This document shows, piece after piece, positions 23,240 to 31,713 of a DNA stretch of 64,000 nucleotides. The position numbers and the translations under genes are program-made. Below the pieces are notes generated by a model. The model was not told the DNA's origin and made no database searches. It saw nothing but the letters and a program-made list of their open reading frames with translations. Origin of the DNA: Asterias amurensis (taxonomy: Eukaryota > Echinodermata > Asteroidea > Forcipulatida > Asteriidae); contig NC_092657.1 in NCBI RefSeq assembly GCF_032118995.1, positions 4,709,891 through 4,773,890 of the forward strand, read 5' to 3'. Position 1 is the first letter of the stretch. Every line of letters starts with the position of its first letter.

Positions 23240-23609
23240 TTAAAGGGGGCATGCATGTACTTTTTGTAGGACAAAAAACACAATTTCCACAGATTTACAC
23301 TATAAACTTACACAGTTTGAAGATAATGATAGTAAAAAGCTTCCCTGAAAATATTACGTGCTGAGGTGCTGTAGTTTTTGAGAAATGAGTAAAACAATGA
23401 CCTAAAAGTAATTTTCGTCTCATGAGACGAAAATTATTTTAAGCATTTACAAACGTATTTTCATGACATTGTTTAACTCATTTCTCAAAAACTACAGAAC
23501 CTCAGCAAGTAATATTTTAAGGTACGCTTTCTACTATCATTATCTTCAAACGGTGTGTAAGTTTAATGTAAATCTATAGACATTTTTAAAAAGTACCCAA
23601 ATCCTTTAA
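23240..23609. repeat. Family K palindromic MITE in the spacer
   Basis: About 370 bp, TTAAAGGG... to ATCCTTTAA, arms with AAAAACTACAG, and a centre CGTCTCATGAGACG. A fragment of the family is at 420-560. Confidence 0.8.
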
Positions 23610-24325
23610 AAGGGCTGCATTCTGAAATGTTTTGTTGAGCAAAACGCGAATTCCGTAAAGAAAAAAAAAAGGTTCTAAAAATGCGCATATTAGTTCCTTA
23701 AAATTAAGTCACTTCGTATCTGGCTCTGAACAAACAGTGGGCTTGGGTCATTGAAGAATGTTTTTATAAAATGCTCAGCTTAAACTGTAAATGCCTAGGA
23801 AATTATTAGTAATGTGACAACAAAGGAGCTAGGTTTGCCGTCTTTGGGGCCACGATTCCTCCCCTCCCTGCTGCTAATTTAGCTCTTACCCAACAAAACG
23901 CTCATTAGTAACCACAAAGGAAACTGTATTTATTCATCATCCATGAAAAACTAACGCCTTCACATTTAATCAGTAGCCGGTTAACAAGAGACAAAAGCTA
24001 TGTAAGGGCGGCGTATTATTTCCATTGTGACGTCATATATTTTCGTGCAGTTATTTAGTACCGGAGGTAAGCATTCATGTTCGTGTGCGTACGGTAAGCA
24101 GCTCTGTGAAGTGGAAACCGTACAGTAATCACGAAATCGGCCATAAGCAGCTCTTTGAAACTTACGTTTTTAAAATTTCAAAATTTTCCCCCTTTTATTG
24201 GTGGGGGGGGGGGGGGGGGTCGGTGTGAACAATTTTCTTTCATGATTACGTCTGTTGTATTACGCCTGCTACCTTTAAGAAGGTATTCGTCTATAGGTAG
24301 ACCTGATGATTTACTAATCAGTCGT

Positions 24326-24336
24326 CTTTATAAAAA
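24326..24336 (+). promoter_or_regulatory. TATA-like box of the right PAN-FAMeT gene
   Basis: CTTTATAAAA about 78 nt before the ATG, at the same place as in the left copy. Conservation between diverged arms supports it as the core promoter. Confidence 0.5.
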
Positions 24337-24405
24337 AAATGCATTTTTGGGTGTTTGTGTTTATTTTTGCTTTATTCTTTTTGTTTCATATCAACCAGAA
24401 GCAAC

Positions 24406-26878
24406 ATGGTGTACGTGGTGTGGGCACTTGCTCTGCTGTCAGCACTCATTTATTGGGACAGCGCAACATCTGAGAATGTGTTGAGCAAAAGTCAACCACA
24501 AAGCGTCCATCAGAAGATGCGCAAAGGAGATCAACACCAGTTTTATCCCGGCCCTATACGGGACCATGCACTACGCGGTAAGACGTACCGCACTGCAACA
24601 GTGCAGTCACATGTGCTCTGCGCAGTACTCTGTCTGCAGGAGAACGCCTGCAAATCGTTCAACTTCTGCGAGAATGACAAGCTCTGCGAATTGAACCGGG
24701 CAGTGTACGCAGCGGATAAATCTGACTTACAACCATCAAATGGCTGTTACTACTTTGACGAACAAGTTCATACAGGTAAGTTTTCAAAACCCTAGTGACA
24801 TTTTGGCTGTCCCAAACAGTCTGTTTGAGAGCAAAATGTTGTGTACTCCAACGAAGCTTCGGTCCAAAAGCTCATAGTTCAGGGTCTAGCAAAACAGCAT
24901 GGCAACTGTTCCCTAGGTTAAATCTTTGACTTAAACATACTTCGGTTACACCCTAATGTTTTAACTCTACTGTCCAACACTAATGGTATATTTTCCTAAT
25001 ACCCAGATTTGGTTTCGGAACATAAGGTTGTTGAACATTATGAGTGTTTGAAGATAGAGTCACCGCACCACTCCCCTCAAAATGCCAAAGGATTTTTTAA
25101 ACAAATCTCTTATCCAATGGCTGAAAGGAACTTCTGGCTGAAATCAATGAGCTTTTCATGGAAGTGTATAGCCTTGCTCAAGGCAGTCGAATTATTCACT
25201 CCGGAGAAAGACCGCCGTTGTATAAAACCCACCCGTATTCACTCTGCGTAACATCGCACGACACGGTGCCCCCGTACACTATCCGCATGCGGAGGCCGTC
25301 AGGCCGACAGCCTTGTAGGGTCTGTGTTGAAGCCACTGACCTCATTACTATAATAAGCGAAGAGTTCCCACGGTCAGCTCATTACCATAATGCCCGCGAA
25401 AGATGAGACATGTCTACATCATCACACACCACCACCACGGACGCTCAGCGAGCATGATAGGCGTGCGTAATTGGATGTCAAAATGAATAATTCATTTGCC
25501 TCACATCCTGTGTTGTCTGATATGTCTGACGAACGATATACATACTCATGAGCTGCATACTAGCATATCCGAGAGCCCACCCCCCCCCCATTTTTTTCCA
25601 CTAGTGGAATTTTTCAATACAACACATTAAACCCGGAAGATACAGACCCGACAAGGCTGTCGGCCTGACGGCCTCCGCATGCGGTTTGTGGTACGAGTGC
25701 GATGACTGTGTGAACAGTATTCGTACGATCTGACAGTGTGTATACGGGTGGGTCATGCGGTGTGATCGCACGCACCACGAACAGGGTATACGGGTGGGTT
25801 TACAGCGGCGTCTTTTCGGAGCGAATAATGCGACTGCCTTGAGCAAGGCTAGGAAGTGTATTGCTAATTAGTTTGGAATTCAAAATTGTCCAACATTTTT
25901 GAATAAAGCTTAGACAATAACAAGTAACTACATCAGATTGCTTTTGTCAAGCAAGAATGTTCCGAAAAAATGTTTTCTCTTTTTTTTTCTTTTCTGGCAG
26001 AATGCGATGTTATTGAGATACCGGCTAACCCTATCCCGAAGAAGTACCATTACAAGTTCGTGTTCCCGAGACTCAACTCAAGCACAACATTTAGACTGGA
26101 CTTTGCAGCAAAAGGGAAACACAGCATATTGTTAGCCTTGTCTGAAGGGGAAAATGAAGACAAGTTTTACGAAATAGGTAAGTTTTAATGTTAAATTGAT
26201 TGCGACGGCTGGAAAAACGTATATATACGCTGACCTTGGATTGCTTTGGGTTTTAGAGACAATTTTCACCAGTAGCGTGTTTCCATCTAAAGCTCACAAC
26301 AAAGTTGTCACTATGATTTTGGTGTTATAAAAACACCAATGTAAATAATTGTATGTGTTTTTAACGCTATGTAGTGTAAATTTGATTTTTTTTCTTCGGT
26401 TTCTACTATTTTACAACTCACATTGTGACAATTTTAAACCAAAGTTTTCCCAGTATTTTCAGACAAAGCATTGAGGGTAATTTTCCATTGTTTGCATAGT
26501 TCTGAGCATGCGTACATTACTGAGAACAATGGACTTGCCTGGTATGTCTGCTACCACCTAGTGTTCTAAAGTCTTTCATTGTTGTACATTATAGTTATCG
26601 GTGGTTGGACGAACACCAGGTCAATCATTCGTTTCTGTGAGGGGCAGTGCTATCCTGCTTACGTGGAATTTCTCAAGGGCGACCTAATGGACGAGTTTGA
26701 GTATCGTCGATTCTGGGTAAGCTACGACAACGGGATGATACAGGTGGGACAAGGTGGTCAACTCGACCCATTTATGAAATGGTACAATGAGACCCGTAGT
26801 GTGCAAGTCAATTATATCGGTTTAGCTGTGTATAACGTGCCTGTAAGCTGGATCTTTTATAGTTACTGCTATGAATGA
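24406..26878 (+). CDS. Secreted PAN/apple + Methyltransf_FA (FAMeT-like) domain protein, right copy
   Basis: Predicted 276-residue secreted paralogue of the 20,028-17,224 gene, transcribed away from it. Exons: 24406-24775, 26001-26177, 26595-26878; donors GTAAGT, acceptors CTGGCAG and ATTATAG, all introns in the same phase as the left copy. Signal peptide MVYVVWALALLSALIYWDSA, then the PAN/apple cysteines (CAVLCLQENACKSF), then the FAMeT-type domain (VIGGWTNTRSIIR, FEYRRFW, GMIQVGQGG, VNYIGLAVY). Differences from the left copy are scattered substitutions (for example DQHQFYPG against YQHLFYPG), which suggests both products are kept under selection. Intron 1 holds a private 683-bp transposon with 9-bp target duplications; intron 2 holds a foldback element that ends about 14 nt before exon 3. 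The start was chosen because the signal peptide begins there and the upstream region is conserved between copies. Confidence 0.88.
25169..25851. mobile_element. 683-bp element with long terminal repeats and 9-bp target duplications (right arm only)
   Basis: Starts TAGCCTTGCTCAAGGC and ends GCCTTGAGCAAGGCTA. GGAAGTGTA flanks it at 25,160-25,168 and 25,852-25,860. The inverted ends extend over 100 bp through ACCCACCCGTAT and GCATGCGGAGGCCGTCAGG. The left arm at about 18,850 has a single TGAAGTGTAT, an empty site. No transposase ORF. Confidence 0.85.
26484..26581. repeat. Family C foldback next to exon 3 of the right PAN-FAMeT gene
   Basis: TCCATTGTTTGCATAGTTC to GTCTGCTACCACCTAG and GTCTTTCATTG; shortened at one end. 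Absent from the left copy. Confidence 0.7.
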
Positions 26879-27106
26879 ACACAAATAGCACAACGTTCGG
26901 TTTACTGTATGTGCCTTATTAAACAAATAATAAGCAGTAAACTTGTTTAATAGCCAAGGCATTGATACCCAGCCGGTTTTGTTGCCAAAATTACAGTGTC
27001 TGTATAATTGCTATGATTTAATATTATCACAACGATCGAATCACTGTGTGCATGCCTTTAAAAAGAAATAATAGGAAGAAATCTGCATTTTTTAATAGCT
27101 CCAGCC

Positions 27107-28190
27107 GTCGATTTCACCAAACTCTTCTTAACTTAGGCTTAATCTTAGGACTTAGGACAAGTAAAGTTCCGTATTCAAATACGTAGGACGCATTGAACCC
27201 ATCCTAAGTTAGGACGGGTTACTCATCCTAACTCGAGTTAGGATTCATCCTAGCGTTTCGTGAAATCGGCTGCAGGTCAATTGATGCACAGTTTTAGGGG
27301 TTTTCTTGCAAAAAAAAACACCCAATACATATGAAACAAAAATCAGTGGTAACCGAAAGCCGTCTTGATCGGTTTAATTGAACAAGAGTACTCTTAGAAT
27401 CAAGTTTTGATTATTCATGCCTCTTTGATTGTATTTGTAGTGTGATAGAACACAGATTTTGATATCAAGAATTATTACAAGTTATCGACGATGTAAGTTT
27501 CAAACGGGGAATTCACTATACAAAATGCACTGTACACATTAACCTAGTGCAGCCGATTTCAAGAAACGCTAGGATTAACCCATATCTCGAGTTATAGGAC
27601 GAGTGGCGTTTTTTTAATAGCTCAGGTCAATTGATGCACAGTTTTAGGGGTTTTGTTGAAAAAAAACACCAATAATTATTATTGTGATTATGTAGGCCTT
27701 TTGTGGTATTTGTAGTGTGAAAGAACACATACTATTATGATTTCAAGAATTATTATAATTTATCGACAGATGTTTGTTTCAAACAGGGAGTTCACTATAG
27801 ACGATGTGACCTCTGACGTCATTTGAAAACAATAACATGATTCGCGTGCATACCGCCGGGCAAAACCTTTGTGTTTTGGCAGCCAGCCAGAAAGTGTATG
27901 TAATCAATTACCATGACTACGTGTCTTTTTCCCGGCGAAAATGACGTATACAGTGTTTTGTCAACAGAGGGCGGTTTGAATGTAAACATAGGTCACATCG
28001 TCTATACAAATGCACATTACCGATTAACCTGCAGCCGATTTCAAGAAACGCTAGGGTTAACCCATATCTCGAGTTAGGACGAGTAACCCGTCCTAAACAT
28101 AGGACGGGTTCAATGCGTCCTACTTCATTATACGGAACTTAATCTAAGTCCTAAAAAAGATTAGGAAGAGTTTGGTGAAAATGACGGCAG
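27107..28190. repeat. Nested family D copies around a duplicated unit, right arm
   Basis: Family D at 27,107-27,275; a half at 27,546-27,610; an opposite-facing copy at 28,025-28,190. Between them a unit with GGTCAATTGATGCACAGTTT occurs at 27,277 and 27,627. The unit is also doubled in the left arm (16,965 and 17,110), but no family D copy is there. Confidence 0.65.
27798..28004. mobile_element. Family H: 207-bp TA-flanked element
   Basis: TAGACGATGTGACC to GGTCACATCGTCTA, with TA (or TATA) on both sides. The sister unit at 27,520 shows the empty site CACTATACAAA. An identical-length copy is at 55,765-55,971. Tc1/mariner-like by its TA target (inference). Confidence 0.8.
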
Positions 28191-28849
28191 GGCTCCAAAG
28201 AGCTTTTAGAGCCTCCAAATTAGTCTTTCACACGAAATACTAGTAGGCCTTTTGTGGTATTTGTTATGTAAGTATTAATTGCAATAGAGCACCTGATTTC
28301 AATAATAGTATTACAAACTTTCTACGTAAATGTGTTAAGTTTCAAGCTGGAAGTTCACTATATAAGTTCGGAAACCCAAAACCGTCTTTATCTGAAATAA
28401 ATGTATCCTTTTAGAGATAAGATTATGTAGGCCAATATTGTTGTATTTGATGTGAACATAAACTGTCATAGAGCACCTGATTTCAGTTATAGTATAACAA
28501 AGGTATATACGGGAATGTGCAAGATTTTAAGCTGGAAGCTTACTTTACAAAATACACATGCCGATTAAAAACTAGGGCTCATAGAATTAGCCTTATCCAT
28601 AAAAAATACCAATAAAAACATTTACGCATTTTTGTTTGTACATACACAATACGGTGGAACTTTCACAACAAGTAGAAGGTTAATATTAAATATTAATAAT
28701 GCTTAATTAGACTTAAAAAATAATTGTGGCACCAAGTCTGTTGTAGTGACATATTGTGCAATCAATTGAAAAGCTAGTGCATTGTAAGTTTTGCAAAGAC
28801 AATTTGTGTCGCATTTTAATGTTATTATGGAGTTTGCTAGTTAATGTAC

Positions 28850-28970
28850 GTCTTTTGAGACGCTTGGTGGCAGCAGACTGGTTCTCTGTAAAGTGAGCAC
28901 GCTTAGAGAGCTACGTAAACAATGGACTTGGTAAGTCGGCTGCCACCTAGCGTTCGAAAGTTTCCAATTA
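28850..28970. repeat. Family C foldback, counterpart of 15,751-15,890
   Basis: GGTGGCAGCAGACTGG to CGGCTGCCACCTAGCG at the mirror-image place in the right arm. Confidence 0.75.
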
Positions 28971-29229
28971 CAAACATCAATTTATATTTAGTAGTTTGAG
29001 GTAGTTCAAAATGCATGTTGAATCGAGTAACTTATTGCAAAAGTTGTCTAAGTTTTCAAAATGGTCTATTGTTAAATCGTGGCCCCGTGGCTGAGCGCCC
29101 AGAAAATATCCCCATACTTGAAGCTAATTAATAACTACGACCCTGAAGAATTTATAGTTATAGGCCTAATTGTAGATAACTTAAGATTCACAAATTATGT
29201 ATGTTATATTATATATCGCTTGTTGGAGA

Positions 29230-29235
29230 AATAAA
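29230..29235 (+). terminator. Candidate polyadenylation signal, right PAN-FAMeT gene
   Basis: AATAAA in GAGAAATAAAACCAC, the counterpart of 15,122-15,127. It is 2.35 kb past the stop, so a nearer signal may be the one used. Confidence 0.35.
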
Positions 29236-29330
29236 ACCACAAAAACCACCAAATTCAATTCTTGTTTTGTAAAATTTTGTTTTTGAGGCAATTCATAGGT
29301 GACTCTGCATAGAGATCGTATTATGGGCAG

Positions 29331-29800
29331 CAAGGCGCTGGACACCTTTGGTATTATTTGTCAAAGACCAATTATTATGGTTTTCGATGTATCCCTAGAC
29401 TTGATTCAAGTCCCATTCTCGTGTGAGAGGTCTCTAAGCTATTACCTCAACTTACTATGAAACAACACCGTAGCATACAGTACAGTGCGCGCTCGCCGTC
29501 AAAATGCGGAACAGGTTTTGGAATTCAGAGCATCACAAAACAGTAGTTTTCTGGGGATGGCACGGGATTGGGACTTGAGTCAAGTCTAGTGTATCCCATG
29601 CATATAACAACAAATTTGAAACAATTTGAACTCAATTGGTCATCACAGTTGAAAGAAAATAGTGACAGAAAAACAACCTATTTGCACAAAAAATGTATGT
29701 GCTTTCCGATGCATAATAAAAGGCATCAGCTGAAGACTTTTATTATTATTTGAGTGCGAAATTCTTTTTTTTTCTCAAAAACAGCGTTACTTCACAGAAT
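29331..29800. repeat. Family A MITE interrupted by a 193-bp element
   Basis: AAGGCGCTGGACACC at the left and family A interior (TTGAACTCAATTGGTCATC, AGACTTTTATTATTATTTGAG) on the right of the insertion; the far end is missing. Confidence 0.65.
29396..29588. mobile_element. 193-bp element with 9-bp target duplications
   Basis: Starts TAGACTTGATTCAAGTCCC, ends GGGACTTGAGTCAAGTCTA. Flanked by ATGTATCCC and GTGTATCCC (one mismatch). Same end structure as 15,173-15,522 and 25,169-25,851. Confidence 0.75.
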
Positions 29801-30230
29801 GCCCGGGCAGACAGAATCTCATACCACACCAGAAACCATATTGCAATAAACAAAACAGTACACAAAAAATATTGAATGATTTCTTAATTAGTTTTTGCAC
29901 TACAAAAAAAAGAGTCCCTGAAACACATTTCAAATTGCAGCCCTCTGCGGCTACTGCTTTACAAGGCCATTGAGTGTGAAACAAATACTACCAATTCATT
30001 CAAAGGAAAAATAATTGCACGATGTTGTTTAGTTTTTGAAAGATTCCGTTTGTGAACCTCGAAGCAGCTGTTCCTCCCACGCAAGAGAACAAAACACCAA
30101 GGACGGGTCACAGGCTTTAGATGAAATTAATTGCTGATCCTTTGAATAATAGCTCTAGTTTACAAAATTAAAGGCAGTGTCAGAAACTGGTTGTATCAAC
30201 GCATTACTGAATTAGAGGACAGCAGCCGAT

Positions 30231-30356
30231 TTCACGAAACTTACGCAACTGCGTAAGTCCACTTGCGCGACGTTTATGGGGGTAAGAATTGCGCCATCAT
30301 AAACGTTGCGCAAGTGGACTTACGCAGTTGCGTTAAGTTTCGTGAAATCGGCTGCA
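30231..30356. repeat. 126-bp near-perfect palindrome
   Basis: GCAGCCGATTTCACGAAACT to its complement; stem AACTGCGTAAGTCCACTTGC with a short centre. The end sequence is like family D ends (TTCGTGAAATCGGCTGC). Confidence 0.85.
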
Positions 30357-30411
30357 GGTCAGCTAAACTTATGGACATTGTAATTTAATTTTTGAAATAA
30401 TGAAACGGTCG

Positions 30412-30788
30412 TTAAAGCCATTGGACACTTTCGGTACAGAAAAAAAAATTAATAGCTCACGGATTTACAAATAACATACAGGGTTAACAGAAGGTTATGG
30501 TGAAAGACTTCTCTTGAAATAATTACTCCACGAAATGCTTTACTTTTTGAGAAAACATTAAAGCAATATCAATTCTCGATATTGAGAATTACGGATTTAT
30601 TTTAAACACGTCATGACACGGCGAAACGTGCGGGAACAAGGGTGGGTTTTCCCGTTGTTTTCTCCCGACTCCGATGACCGATTGAGCCTAAATTTTCACA
30701 GGTTTGTTATTTGATATATAAGTTGTGATACACACGAAGTGTGGGCCTTTGGACAACATTGTTTACCGAAAGTGACCAATGGCTTTAA
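30412..30788. repeat. Family B MITE
   Basis: TTAAAGCCATTGGACACTTT to GTGACCAATGGCTTTAA with a central TCTCGATATTGAGA foldback. Confidence 0.85.
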
Positions 30789-31564
30789 CCAATCTATGAT
30801 CATTCCTTTCAGGCCTAAACCAATATGTGTGTATTATAAAAGAGGTAGTTATATGAATGACACAATGATAATTTCAGAAACATATTGGCTTTAATTACAT
30901 GCCTTTGTGTGATGACAGTGCGGTGGTTTTGATTTTATTGTGGGACAGATTTCTAAATTGTATCAAATGTTGGTGATGATGCGATATTGCTTTGTATTGA
31001 GAAAAAGGGAGAAACCATTTCAAAATCGGTAATCTTCTAGAATTATTATTAAACGGATGGCTCTTTTTCTAAATGAAAAAAAGAAAAGAAATTATCACCG
31101 AAAGGAAACTTAACTTGTAAAAAGTAAAAACCACATAGCACATCATTAAGGAAAAGGTTTGCTGGGGTCCTGCGTTGTTTAACCTTTTGTCCCTTTTTTC
31201 TAAAGAACTTCCTCGTTGGGTTCATTGAGATTGTCTTGTGGGGTCCATTGTTCAGTTATTTTCATGACCCCCACATGTCCAGCCAGTAGCATAAATTCCG
31301 TTTTGCTGTATCTCAACATATGCATTTACAATAACACGCCTGTGAAATTTGAACTCAATATTGGTCGTCGAAGTTGCGAGAGAATGTTTTTGTTCAAATT
31401 TGTTGCCCCAGTAGACGATAGTGCACTTGTTATTGTCAAAAGATTAAAAATAACATAAAATAAATAACCCAGTAAATAATAAATACCCCTTCCATTAAAT
31501 TTCAAATCAACCCTTCATTTAGAATGGAACATCCTAGATATTAATTTTGCGCAGCGGAGTACTT

Positions 31565-31573
31565 TGTATAAAA
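31565..31573 (+). promoter_or_regulatory. TATA box of the IGFBP-like gene
   Basis: TGTATAAAAG about 145 nt upstream of the start codon of the small secreted protein, giving a predicted 5' UTR of roughly 115 nt. Confidence 0.55.
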
Positions 31574-31713
31574 GAGTCAACGTCGGAAATGAAACGCCAC
31601 AAAATTTTTCTGTCACAGCTATAACGACAACCTCGTTCTCAGTCGATTTGAGTCTCGTACCAATCTTAGGACATTTAAAAGAGTGATTTCGGCTTCACAC
31701 TCCGAAAAACAAA

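Larger units (their letters stand above)
15060..29300. repeat. Large inverted duplication (arms about 15.06-22.1 and 23.6-29.3 kb)
   Basis: The reverse complement of the left arm aligns by eye with the right arm over exons, introns and both flanks. Anchors: 15,577-15,600 with 29,110-29,135 (CTTCAAG..ATGGGGAT); 16,050-16,090 with 28,635-28,680; 16,965 with 27,290; 18,860 with 25,140; 21,213 with 24,245; 21,500 with 24,010; 21,890 with 23,850; 22,010 with 23,720. The arms differ in length because each has private insertions. The spacer of about 1.5 kb holds a microsatellite and three MITE pieces. Boundaries are approximate to within about 50 bp. Confidence 0.88.
29800..31560. other. Intergenic stretch
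   Basis: Apart from the palindrome at 30,231 and the family B MITE at 30,412, nothing is recognised. Confidence 0.4.
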
